From Planctomycetales bacterium (GTDB lineage Bacteria; Planctomycetota; Planctomycetia; Planctomycetales; Planctomycetaceae): DNA of 64,000 nt. The stretch spans positions 62,001 through 126,000 of the forward strand of contig JANQPT010000036.1 in NCBI GenBank assembly GCA_028285345.1, in the 5' to 3' direction. Under the pieces are notes generated by a model. It did not search any database. It was given only the letters and a program-made list of their open reading frames with translations, and was not told the DNA's origin. The translations under genes were made by a program, and so were the position numbers. Positions 17,330 to 26,189 of this stretch are shown piece by piece. Position 1 is the first letter of the stretch; every line of letters begins with the position of its first letter.

Positions 17330-19591
17330 CTATTCGGCGATTGCGGCGATTTCGAGCTTGCCTTCGATCAGTCCCAGGCGGACCAGCTCCCGCACAAGTT
17401 TGCGTGCCGGCGGACCGGCTGCTTTGCCGCCGGAGCCCGCATGCTCCAATACGACGACAAAGGCAACCTGCGGTTGGTTCGCCGGGGCATAACCGGCGAA
17501 CCAGGCGTGATCCGGTTTTCCCCCTCCGACCTCCGCCGTGCCGGTCTTTCCGGCAATCGGAATCCCCGGCAAATGAACCGTCTTGTGCCCCGTGCCTTGG
17601 GGATCCTCGACAACATCAACCAAACCGCGATGAATTTGCAGTAAAGTGTCGGGCGCTAGTCCGGCGATTCTCACGGCGGCGCGGCTGAATTCGGACTCCG
17701 TATTCGGCTGGTCAACTGCTGAATGAATGGCTCCCATGCGGCTGACCAAGTGCGGCGTGACCAAGTAACCACCGTTGGCGACAACGGCCATGAGGCGCGC
17801 CATCTGCAGCGGCGTGACCGTCAGCGACGATTGCCCGATCGCCAATCCCAACGTGTCGGCCAATTGCCAGCGATTGTTGCGGCCGCTGCCGCGCCTTAAG
17901 CTGGGGAGGCTCCCACCGCTCTCTCCCGGCAGGTCGACCCCTGTGGGCTGTCCAAATCCGAGTTTGCTCGCCCAATCGACAATCGTGTTCGGCCCACTCC
18001 GCCGCGCTGCGGTGTAAAAATAGACGTTGCACGAACGGGACAGCGCCGCTCTCAGGTCGACCGCTCCATGTCCTACGCCGTGATGGCGAAAGATGTAGCA
18101 GCGATGATGATCCGGATCGTGCAAGTATCCCTGACAATAGAATTCACGACCAGCGCTAATGACGCCGCTTTCGAGGAATGCCGCAGCGGACAGCGTCTTG
18201 AAGACCGATCCCGGCGGCAATGCCATCCTCCGGGCGCGTGGCAGAAACGGACTGCGGCGGTCCCGTTTCGCGTTCTCCAGAACCAGTTCGTCGCCTTGGA
18301 CCAGTAAATCCAAATCGAATCTCGGCGCAGAGGCGGCCGCCAAGACGGCGCCGCTATGCACATCCAAGACAACAATCGAACCGCCTTGAGGAATCGGCAA
18401 CTCGTTTCCCTCCTCAGCCTCGGGCGAGCCAGCAGTGATGCCGTTGAGCGCGGCATCGAGGAGTTCTTCTGCGTGCCGTTGCAAACGGCTATCGAGCGTC
18501 AGGATCAGGTCCGGACGAACCAGCGGCTGGCGTTTAATCTCCGAACTGACAATCTCGCCTCGATGATTTTTGAGCAGCCGGCGGCGTCCGTGTACGCCGT
18601 GCACGTCGCGCTCATAAGACAATTCGATTCCGGCTTTGCCAATTCGGTCGCCTGCGCGGTAGTCCAACGGGTCCCGTCCGCCGAATCGCTCCCTGCGAGA
18701 CGCCAACCGTTCCTGGCTGATCGGCGTGCGATAGCCGACGAGATGCGCGGCCAAATCTCTATGCGGATATCGCCGCCGCGTCGCTTCCGTCAATTTCAAG
18801 CCGGGAAACTGTTCGGGATGAGCTTCGATCCACATTCCCCGCCGCAGGTCGATTTCTCGTATGATCGCGTGATAGTCCTCCTGCTCCTGCACCACGATCG
18901 GATCGAGCCGCCCGCGGTCGGGTGTCGTGGTTAGGGTCTTGACCACCGTCGCCCAACCGCGCTGCCACCACGATGTTCCACCCCCATCGTCTGTCTCGGT
19001 TTCCGCTGATTGCGAATTCAGATTGAGCCGCTCTGCGCGCCGTTTTTCCGTGGATGCGACGATGTGTTCAACGCCGCGCTGTATCTTTTCCCTCCGGCGT
19101 GCGAGTTCAGAGGAGTCGATTCCGGACAGTTTGGACAGATTTCGCCACATTTGCGCGCGCTGGTCCAGCACTTGCCGCGTTGCCGCATCCATCAGTTGAG
19201 GATCGCGGCGTTGCCGGCGCGTTAGTCGGGCGCGGGCTTTCATTTTCAGCCAACCCGGATCGGGAGGCGACTCCAACCAGCGATAGTGGACCGCCACCTG
19301 AAAATAGGAGACATCGCGTGCGAGGACTTGCCCGTCCGAACTGATGATCCGCGCATCACGGCTGGGAATCGATTCGAACGACTCGGCAATTCTTTCAAAC
19401 TCGCGTTGGTAGTCGTCGGACAATCCAATTTGAAGCTGCGCCGTCCGCGCAATAACCGCCAGCAGCACAAACGAAAACAAAGCGAACAATCCCCACAGCC
19501 GCCCGCGCGGATTTTCATCGGCGGCCCATCGTGACGCTCGCGGCGTCCGATCGTCATCGAGTCGAGTCACACGGTTTTGCATCACGTTCAA
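17330..19591 (-). CDS. mrdA: Penicillin-binding protein 2 (elongasome transpeptidase)
   Basis: Peptidoglycan transpeptidase of the rod complex, 753 residues, one N-terminal membrane segment (LWGLFALFSFVLLAVIARTA, about 33-52). All active-site motifs are intact: SxxK in PPGSVFKTL, SxN in LSRSCNVYF, KTG in AGKTGTAEVG. The dimerisation part after the membrane anchor carries an extra charged stretch of about 130 residues (roughly 110-240, LTRRQRRDPQ through TTPDRGRLDP), which makes the protein longer than the usual 600-650. Its place after mreB-mreC-mreD points to PBP2 rather than FtsI. Start Met at 19591; a second Met four codons on is possible. Confidence 0.92.
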   Translation of the reverse strand: MNVMQNRVTRLDDDRTPRASRWAADENPRGRLWGLFALFSFVLLAVIARTAQLQIGLSDDYQREFERIAESFESIPSRDARIISSDGQVLARDVSYFQVAVHYRWLESPPDPGWLKMKARARLTRRQRRDPQLMDAATRQVLDQRAQMWRNLSKLSGIDSSELARRREKIQRGVEHIVASTEKRRAERLNLNSQSAETETDDGGGTSWWQRGWATVVKTLTTTPDRGRLDPIVVQEQEDYHAIIREIDLRRGMWIEAHPEQFPGLKLTEATRRRYPHRDLAAHLVGYRTPISQERLASRRERFGGRDPLDYRAGDRIGKAGIELSYERDVHGVHGRRRLLKNHRGEIVSSEIKRQPLVRPDLILTLDSRLQRHAEELLDAALNGITAGSPEAEEGNELPIPQGGSIVVLDVHSGAVLAAASAPRFDLDLLVQGDELVLENAKRDRRSPFLPRARRMALPPGSVFKTLSAAAFLESGVISAGREFYCQGYLHDPDHHRCYIFRHHGVGHGAVDLRAALSRSCNVYFYTAARRSGPNTIVDWASKLGFGQPTGVDLPGESGGSLPSLRRGSGRNNRWQLADTLGLAIGQSSLTVTPLQMARLMAVVANGGYLVTPHLVSRMGAIHSAVDQPNTESEFSRAAVRIAGLAPDTLLQIHRGLVDVVEDPQGTGHKTVHLPGIPIAGKTGTAEVGGGKPDHAWFAGYAPANQPQVAFVVVLEHAGSGGKAAGPPARKLVRELVRLGLIEGKLEIAAIAE

Positions 19592-19624
19592 CTCACGTTC
19601 CGCCGGCGCGTGAAAACCGGATGG

Positions 19625-20143
19625 TTATCCCCACGCACTAGTATTCCGGCTCCTTAACTGCCGTCCCCCTACGATCTGTCGCAGAAATTCACCGGACACG
19701 ATCCAGACGGCCGCAATCCCCCACGAATACAACGCGCTGCCGGCGACAAAGACCGTCAAGTCGCGGCTGCGGGCGAGGATCTGTTCCCACGGCCATTGTG
19801 TCGCAATCGCCACCGCGGTCAGCGGGACAACGGCGGCGACTGAGATGAGCATGCGATGTCCCAGTGAGCGTCTTCCACGGTCGTCTGCGTCGACGATCAT
19901 CGCAGAGACCAAGGTCCAGCTGATCAGATTGATTCCCAACGTCCCGCTCCCCAGCGCGTCGATCGCCAAACCCCAGCAGGCGGCGCCGGCAATCGACCAA
20001 CGGGAGTGGCTGCCGAAGTAAAATTGGACGCAGCCGGCAATCAATAGATTCGGCTGGAACGGACCGATCGCGCACGACGGGACCATACTCGTCTGCAACA
20101 CGAGCAGCAAATAGGTCGTCAGCATCCAGAAGATGATTCGCAT
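19625..20143 (-). CDS. mreD: Rod shape-determining membrane protein MreD
   Basis: Integral membrane component of the elongation complex, 172 residues with about five hydrophobic segments (MRIIFWMLTTYLLLVLQTSM at the N-terminus, AACWGLAIDALGSGTLGINL, LISWTLVSAMIV, LISVAAVVPLTAVAIAT, FVAGSALYSWGIAAVWIV). MreD is poorly conserved; the call rests on size, topology, the DALGSGTLG segment (compare the common D-x-x-x-G-x-x-G feature) and its position 18 bp after mreC and 33 bp before mrdA. Confidence 0.85.
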   Translation of the reverse strand: MRIIFWMLTTYLLLVLQTSMVPSCAIGPFQPNLLIAGCVQFYFGSHSRWSIAGAACWGLAIDALGSGTLGINLISWTLVSAMIVDADDRGRRSLGHRMLISVAAVVPLTAVAIATQWPWEQILARSRDLTVFVAGSALYSWGIAAVWIVSGEFLRQIVGGRQLRSRNTSAWG

Positions 20144-20161
20144 CGCGTCTGCCTCAAATCT

Positions 20162-21115
20162 CTACTGCGCCATCATTCGCAGTGGGTTTAACTTGTTCCG
20201 CAGCACATGCACGCGTGTGAGTTGCTGAAGATCGGCCGCCGGCTCGATTTCGATTTCCCACTCCACCGCCCCGGGGCGTAGTTCCGCTTTGGTGACCCGA
20301 CCGTAGAACATCGGCCCGGACAAGGCTTCTTTCTGCTCGGCGGTAAAGACCAAATCGCCGACACTGACCAGTTCCGTTGCATCGATCGAGTGCAATACAC
20401 ACTTCGCGGAACCATTTCCTCGCAAGCGCCCCGTTGCGCCCCAAATCATTCCACCTTCCGCCGAACGGGCTAACCGCGCCAGTCCGCGATAGTCCGGATC
20501 GGTGATCAGTCTAATCGTACTCGTCCACACTCCGACGTCGGCAATGCGGCCCACCATATTTCGGCCCCAAGAGACGCTTTGCCCGGCTGCAATACCGGTC
20601 GTCTCTCCTTGATCCAACAACGGCTGCTCACCGTCAAGAATGTAGGTCTCTGGATCGATGCGAGCATCCGCGCCGAGTGCGATCGTCGTTCTGCGGCGCA
20701 GTTCCGCCGCCCGATCTCGGCTGAGGACCGTTGCCGGCAGCAGTTCACTCACGACCAGCGGCCGGCTCTGTTGTTTCGCTTTGGGAATCCGCAGGGCGGT
20801 TTCGAGCTGTTCGATTCGCTCGTGGAGTTTCGCCGCTTCAACTGCAAGTTTTCGTTCTCGAAGTTTGGCGGATTGAATTTGTTCACGGCTGGACTGCAAT
20901 TCAGCAATTAACGACTCTTCCGCAGGTTTCGCCTCAAGAGCGGTTCGCAAATGTTCTTGGACCGACAAGGCCGCAAGTTGACCAGGCCGCAGCAGATCGC
21001 GGATTCCGTTTCGCACCGCGCGCCAAGTCTGCTGCGGGGACGCGGCCAGCACGACCCCCGCCAGGCTGAGCAGGGCGGGCACCCACATTCCAGTTCGCGA
21101 TCGTCGGTTCTGCAA
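20162..21115 (-). CDS. mreC: Rod shape-determining protein MreC
   Basis: Bitopic protein linking MreB to the periplasmic synthetic enzymes; 317 residues. N-terminal membrane segment (MWVPALLSLAGVVLAA, 10-25), coiled coil rich in Glu/Leu at about 65-110 (SLIAELQSSREQIQSAKLRE), then the beta-barrel domain, including GIAAGQSVSWGRNMVGRIADVG and VSVGDLVFTAEQKEALSGPM, typical of MreC. It lies about 105 bp after mreB and 18 bp before mreD in one reverse-strand operon. Confidence 0.93.
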   Translation of the reverse strand: MQNRRSRTGMWVPALLSLAGVVLAASPQQTWRAVRNGIRDLLRPGQLAALSVQEHLRTALEAKPAEESLIAELQSSREQIQSAKLRERKLAVEAAKLHERIEQLETALRIPKAKQQSRPLVVSELLPATVLSRDRAAELRRRTTIALGADARIDPETYILDGEQPLLDQGETTGIAAGQSVSWGRNMVGRIADVGVWTSTIRLITDPDYRGLARLARSAEGGMIWGATGRLRGNGSAKCVLHSIDATELVSVGDLVFTAEQKEALSGPMFYGRVTKAELRPGAVEWEIEIEPAADLQQLTRVHVLRNKLNPLRMMAQ

Positions 21116-21222
21116 CGCTCGGTCTCTCGCTCAACGTAATGACAGGAGTATTCAATCTCGCTTCAATCGGCGGCTTGGACTCTTCGCCGCTCGGCACGGC
21201 ATTTGACGCCGCTTGCTGGTCG

Positions 21223-22266
21223 TCAGTCGTCGCCGCCGTCCAAACTGTCGCGCCAGTGATTCAAATGCTCCACACAAATTGCCGTCCCACGAACGACCGT
21301 CGTGAGCGGATCATCGATGACTCGCACGGGGATGCCGAGCTGCTCATTGAGCAGCGCATCGACGCCCCGCAACAGCGCCCCGCCGCCGGTCAGCACCAAT
21401 CCGTTATCCACAAGGTCCGAAACTAATTCCGGGTCACATTGTTCCACGACGTCTTTGACCCCGCCGATAATCCGTCCCAGCGGCTCCAGCAATGCTTCAC
21501 GGATCTCCTCACTCGTGACCATCGCCTTACGCGGGACGCCGCTGATCGTATCCAGTCCGCGCACCTCGCCAGTGAGTTCTTGCTCCAGCGGGTAGGCGCT
21601 TCCCAAGTCGATTTTCAGTTGCTCCGCAGTTTGAGTGCCGATCTTGAGGGAGTAGTGTCGCTTGATATAGTCAGCGACCGCGCGATCCATCTCGTCGCCG
21701 GCGACTTTCAGCGATGTACCGGCCACGACGTCCGCCAGGCTCATCACGGCGACTTCAGTCGTGCCGCCGCCGATGTCACAGATCATGCTGGCCATCGGTT
21801 CGGCAATCGGAAGTCCCGCGCCGATGCAGGCGGCCTTTGGTTCGGAAATCACATACACCCGTCCGGCGCCCGCCCGTTCGGCGCTGTTGAAGACCGCGCG
21901 GCGTTCCACAGGGGTGATCCCCGCCGGCACCGCGATCACGACCCGCGGCCGCATGCCCCGCATTCGCCGGCTCGCTTTGGCGATGAAATACTTCAGCATC
22001 GCTTCGCAAAGTTCGAAGTCGGTGATCACGCCGTCCTGCATCGGACGTGCGGCGACGATGGAATCCGGAGTGCGGCCCAGCATTTGGCGGGCGACTTTAC
22101 CAACAGCCGTACCTTGGCCCAGCACGCGGCGCGTCCCTTTTTGCAGGGCCACGACGGATGGCTCGTTGACGACGATTCCCTCGCCGGGCAACGCGACTAG
22201 CGTGTTGACCGTCCCCAGATCGATGGCCAGGTCCGGACACGCCCATCTACGAAATCTGTCAAGCAT
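21223..22266 (-). CDS. mreB: Actin-like cytoskeletal protein MreB
   Basis: 347 residues with all ATPase motifs of the actin fold: phosphate 1 DLGTVNTLVALPGEGIV, connect 1 near VVIAVPAGITPVERRAV, phosphate 2 MICDIGGGTTEVAVMSL, adenosine motif LVLTGGGALLRGVD. The N-terminal MLDRFRRWACPDL is a short amphipathic start as in membrane-binding MreB. It is the first gene of mreB-mreC-mreD-mrdA. Having a complete set suggests this species builds a peptidoglycan side wall, which is notable because planctomycetes were long thought to lack peptidoglycan. RodA is not in the window. Confidence 0.97.
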   Translation of the reverse strand: MLDRFRRWACPDLAIDLGTVNTLVALPGEGIVVNEPSVVALQKGTRRVLGQGTAVGKVARQMLGRTPDSIVAARPMQDGVITDFELCEAMLKYFIAKASRRMRGMRPRVVIAVPAGITPVERRAVFNSAERAGAGRVYVISEPKAACIGAGLPIAEPMASMICDIGGGTTEVAVMSLADVVAGTSLKVAGDEMDRAVADYIKRHYSLKIGTQTAEQLKIDLGSAYPLEQELTGEVRGLDTISGVPRKAMVTSEEIREALLEPLGRIIGGVKDVVEQCDPELVSDLVDNGLVLTGGGALLRGVDALLNEQLGIPVRVIDDPLTTVVRGTAICVEHLNHWRDSLDGGDD

Positions 22267-23079
22267 CCTTGCTGCGGGACGGGGATAGGGTCGGAAATAG
22301 TTTGCGCAGAAACGGTGACGATCGACTTACTCGAACATCGTGACGGGATTGTTCGGAAGGCGATGTCTTCATCAAGGCGGCTTCCAATAAGACGAAGCTG
22401 CCACACGACTTGCGGGGCGGGATTTTTACTCGACGGCACCGTTTGTCGCAAGAGGCACTTTACTGAGAGAGGACGCCGGGCGATTCCGGGACCAGTTCAG
22501 CTTTCGCGGTTGCCAGGACGGGTACCAGGACTGTCAATCCGCCACAAATTGCACCCACACCGATTGATTGGATCGTCATCAAATCAAGTGAGAAGCGTCG
22601 TTGACGATTTCTGAGATAGTCTCTCTTCCAACTTAATCCACAAGTGAATTCCGCCCCGTAGGGGCCCAAACATGTTAGCCCAGGGCAGAGCGCAGCGCCG
22701 CTCTGGGATAGCAAGGCAGAGAATTCCTAAGCCCTGCAAGGGCGAAACATGCTTGTCCCGCCCCTTCAGGGCGGTTATCACAAATTGATACCCCCACCCA
22801 GGGCGGCGGCGCGTTCGCTTCGCTCACGGCTTCTTGCCCTGGGCTAACTTGTTACGCCCCTGCGGGGCGACCGTTCGGCGGATGAGCACAGCGCCGCTCT
22901 GGGCTCGCTGGTCGCCGCGTATCTCTATCTCAAACTCCCCTTTCCCTAAATCCGGGAATTTGCTAAGAACCGCTCCGCGAATCGACCGCAGCCGGTGAGT
23001 GATCGCCGTGTTGCGCTGTTGTTGTGCCTTTTAAGATGCCCCATCGGGGTGATTCGTTGCTGACCGGGAAAGGAATCCC
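22267..23079. other. Divergent intergenic region with a repeat island
   Basis: Between mreB (leftward) and the DUF11 protein (rightward). The mreB-proximal 380 bp hold no recognised feature and probably include the operon promoter. The middle holds the palindromic element 22653-22868 listed separately and a 15-bp direct repeat CAGCGCCGCTCTGGG at 22693-22707 and 22889-22903. I see no gene here. Confidence 0.5.
22653..22868. repeat. MITE-like palindromic element, ~216 bp
   Basis: Left end 22653-22686 (GCCCCGTAGGGGC, a short spacer, then TTAGCCCAGGGC) is repeated in reverse complement at 22837-22868 (GCCCTGGGCTAA, spacer, GCCCCTGCGGGGC). Each arm has its own small GGGGC palindrome. Inside are further short palindromes (AGCCCTGCAAGGGC and GCCCCTTCAGGGCGG). 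There is no coding frame in it, so it would depend on a protein encoded elsewhere if it is mobile. Confidence 0.65.
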
Positions 23080-26000
23080 ATGCAAAGTTCCTTGTGGAAA
23101 CTTGCCGTGATCGCCGGCGTTGTCGCGCTCTGCCTGCTTGTCATTGACCATGCTCGTAAGGATATGGCAAATCGTCCCGACGGCGACGCTGACGTCGCGT
23201 CGTCAGGCGACGACGATCAAGGCGCGATCCTCAATGACGCCGACGGTGAATTGGAATCCGAGGACGAATTTGGGGAGAAATTCGAAACCGCGCACGGCGA
23301 ACACAATCAAACCGGCGACGAAGTTTCCACGGCCGACCACGTCGACGCGGATTTGCAGGATTCGGCACTGCTGGCAGAAACGGGTGGCTCCATTCCGGAC
23401 GACGATCCGTTCGACACGATATCCAGCAACCAAAATCAGGAACCACAGCCCTTGGATGACGGTTCAACGTCCGCGCCGACAGGCGACGAAGAGCCGCCGA
23501 TCATCGGTGAGAGTGTGCCGGTCCCGCCTTTTGGAGGCAGCGGCGAGCCGCGGCTGCTGAGTGAACCAGCGGAGATCGGTGAACCACCTCTAACCGAATC
23601 GCAGCCCGGCGAAGAGGCTCCGTTCACAGCCGACGAAACATTTGATCCCGATCCCGTTGGGCTGTTCGACGCCGCCGAGGAAGAGCAAGCTCAAAATAAT
23701 CAGGATTCCCCGCAACCGGAGACGAAAAGCGACGTTGATTCCGAAGCCGGCCCTGCATTGGAGGAGTTGACACCTGTTGAGACCCTCCCCACTGACGATG
23801 AAACAGAACTACCGGCGCTCACCGCGCCACAGCCCGCCGACGATGCCGCCATGACTGACAACGAGACGCCAGCGGCGGAAACTGTAACGGAAACCGACAC
23901 ATTTGACCCCTTCTCTGACGACGTGCCGCTGCCGACATCAGACGATCAAGACGCACCCCTGGAAAACCCGCTACAAGATTCGCCCGAGGACGACGATTCT
24001 CAGGAGGGCGATGCGAATCAGCCACAGGATCCCGTCACAATCGAGTTTCCTGAAGGATTAGACCTTTCTCTACCGAATCCTGCTGAGTTGACAGAGACAG
24101 AGCCGCAGCCGCTGGAAAGCGAGCCGTTGGACGTCAATATCGCCGATGAGCCTGCGATGGCCGAGGAGGCTATCGAGGATTCTGCCGCGGCGGATGGTGC
24201 GCCTGAAGAAGTCATTGAGGAGCCAATTCCCGACGAATCGAACGAGAGCGAACCTGGAGCTCTGGATGGCCCCTTCGACTTTGCAGACGAAGACAAGCCT
24301 GCGAGTCCGTTGGCGGAGGACGCTCCCGTTGAGACACCGCCTCTAATCTCGCCGGAGGAGGATCAAGAGATTCCGCCGGCTGAAATGCCGTTCGACGAAG
24401 CGGAATCGGATTCCGGTGCAGACGAGATGCACCCGATCACCGTAGCTCCTCTTGATGTCGTTCCTGCAAACGAGCCTGTCGCAGAACCAGCTGCCGAAAC
24501 GCCCGAGCTCGACGAGACGACCTCCGAACCGTTTGACGAGGAGGAGACCGAAGTCGGCGAACTCCCCAAGCTGGAAAAAATTCCACCTCGCAACACGGCA
24601 ACAGACTCCGAGCCCGTTGAGCAAGAGCAACCGGCAGAAGCCTTCCCCGAACCGGAATCGGACTCGCTTGAAGAAGACGTATTTGGCGAAGGAACGGTCG
24701 ACCGCGATGCTCCTCGCGGACCGCAGAAGCCCCAACTGACGATCGAAAAGCAGTCGCCTCCCAGTGCAATTTTAGGGAAGCCGTTTATTTACTCGATTGT
24801 GGTCAAGAACGTCGGCCGCAGCAGCGCGGGTCGGGTCGTCGTCAAAGATGAGATCCCCCGCGGCGCCAAGCTGACCGGAACCATTCCCCAAGCGGAATTG
24901 GCCGGCAAGAAACTGATTTGGAAGTTGGGCACGCTCGACCCGGGCCAAGAACGAAAGATCTCCATTCGCGTGATCCCAGTCGCCGAAGGCCCGATCGGGA
25001 GTGTGGCGACTGTGAACTTTGTCGCGGAGGTGGCCGCTCAAACCGTCGTGACCAAGCCGGAACTGGGCATCAAGATCTCAGCGCCCGATCAAGCCGCCCT
25101 GGGCAAACCGGTCGTGTTTCAATTTGAAGTTGCCAACACCGGTAATGTTGTCGCCCGCAAAGTCGTGTTGCGCGACATCATGCCGAAGCACTTCGCACAC
25201 CCCGGCGGCAATGATCTGGAATATGAGATCGGAGATCTCCCCGCGGGCAAGACGCGCGACGTGCAGCTGACGCTCACCGCCGCCGCAGTGGGCGCTGCAG
25301 TCAACCAGGCAATCGTCACAGCCGACGGCGATATCTCGGTGAAAGCCGAGGCGAAAGTGATGATCGTCGATGAAGGCGTGACGCTCAGACGCACCGGCCC
25401 GAAAAGCCGCATTCTCAATCGCGCAACCTCCTACACCAACTCGATCAAGAACAAGGCGAAGCAGCCCATCTCTGATATTGTCGTGGTCGAACAAGTTCCG
25501 GCGGGGATGAAGTTTCTCAAGGCTTCGCCGGGAGGAAGCTTCGACCCGCGCAAACAGACTGTGACGTGGCACATTCAACAGATCGGTGGCGAGCAAACCG
25601 AAGACGTCAGCGTGATGCTCGTTCCGGAGAAGCCGGGCACGTTGGAGAGCATCGTCCGCGTCTACGGACGCGAAGGGGAACTCGATTCCGCGAAGAGCCA
25701 AACGGCCGTCCGCGGATTCTCGAAACTAGACCTCCAAGTTGCGTATGCGGAACAACCGCTGGAAATCGGCGAACGGGTCTCGTATCGCATCACAATTCAC
25801 AATCGCGGAACCGCCGCTGCCACCGGCGTTTTGACGTCGCTGCTGGTCCCCGAGGAAATGAAGCTGATTAGCGTTAAGGGCCCCGGGGAATACAAACAGT
25901 CCGACCAACAGGTTGATTTTAGCGAAATCGTCGAAATCCCCGCGCAGAAACAGGTCACTTTCGACGTGTTGTTGGAAGCCAAATCGGCCGGCGACACGCG

Positions 26001-26085
26001 GCTACAGGTGCAGATTCAGAGCGACCAAATGAAAAAGCCGTTCAGCAGGGAGGTGGCGACGCTGGTCTATTCCGACCAAGAGTAG
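23080..26085 (+). CDS. Membrane-anchored DUF11-repeat surface protein with long acidic region
   Basis: 1001 residues. One N-terminal membrane segment (LAVIAGVVALCLLVID, about 8-23). Residues ~25-545 are a low-complexity region dominated by Glu, Asp and Pro with short repeats of the type EPxxEExPF. From ~551 there are four beta-sandwich DUF11/CARDB-like repeats, starting near 551 (LTIEKQSPPSAILGKPFIYS), 660 (LGIKISAPDQAALGKPVVFQ), 767 and 883 (LDLQVAYAEQPLEIGERVSY), with the conserved V-x-N-x-G turns (VVKNVGRS, EVANTGNV, IHNRGTAA). It should project outward, the acidic part acting as a stalk. The TAG stop lies inside the REPIN-like repeat that follows. Confidence 0.8.
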   Translation: MQSSLWKLAVIAGVVALCLLVIDHARKDMANRPDGDADVASSGDDDQGAILNDADGELESEDEFGEKFETAHGEHNQTGDEVSTADHVDADLQDSALLAETGGSIPDDDPFDTISSNQNQEPQPLDDGSTSAPTGDEEPPIIGESVPVPPFGGSGEPRLLSEPAEIGEPPLTESQPGEEAPFTADETFDPDPVGLFDAAEEEQAQNNQDSPQPETKSDVDSEAGPALEELTPVETLPTDDETELPALTAPQPADDAAMTDNETPAAETVTETDTFDPFSDDVPLPTSDDQDAPLENPLQDSPEDDDSQEGDANQPQDPVTIEFPEGLDLSLPNPAELTETEPQPLESEPLDVNIADEPAMAEEAIEDSAAADGAPEEVIEEPIPDESNESEPGALDGPFDFADEDKPASPLAEDAPVETPPLISPEEDQEIPPAEMPFDEAESDSGADEMHPITVAPLDVVPANEPVAEPAAETPELDETTSEPFDEEETEVGELPKLEKIPPRNTATDSEPVEQEQPAEAFPEPESDSLEEDVFGEGTVDRDAPRGPQKPQLTIEKQSPPSAILGKPFIYSIVVKNVGRSSAGRVVVKDEIPRGAKLTGTIPQAELAGKKLIWKLGTLDPGQERKISIRVIPVAEGPIGSVATVNFVAEVAAQTVVTKPELGIKISAPDQAALGKPVVFQFEVANTGNVVARKVVLRDIMPKHFAHPGGNDLEYEIGDLPAGKTRDVQLTLTAAAVGAAVNQAIVTADGDISVKAEAKVMIVDEGVTLRRTGPKSRILNRATSYTNSIKNKAKQPISDIVVVEQVPAGMKFLKASPGGSFDPRKQTVTWHIQQIGGEQTEDVSVMLVPEKPGTLESIVRVYGREGELDSAKSQTAVRGFSKLDLQVAYAEQPLEIGERVSYRITIHNRGTAAATGVLTSLLVPEEMKLISVKGPGEYKQSDQQVDFSEIVEIPAQKQVTFDVLLEAKSAGDTRLQVQIQSDQMKKPFSREVATLVYSDQE

Positions 26086-26189
26086 GGCCGGTTCCACCGG
26101 CCGCCGCTGAGTGCTAAACCTCAATGGCTAAGGCTAAAGAGACGCGTAATTCGAGGAAACCCGACAACGTCCGGCACAGCCGGACCTAC
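26082..26189. repeat. REPIN-like element, copy A (GTAG heads)
   Basis: Two hairpins in inverted order: GTAG + GGCCGGT-TCC-ACCGGCC at 26082-26102, and GTCCGGC-ACA-GCCGGAC + CTAC at 26169-26189. The outer ends form an inverted repeat GTAGGGCCGG / CCGGACCTAC. The rightward gene's stop TAG (26083-26085) and the leftward aroC stop TAG (26188-26186) are both supplied by the GTAG heads. Copy B at 51013-51119 has the same layout in the opposite orientation. Confidence 0.75.
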
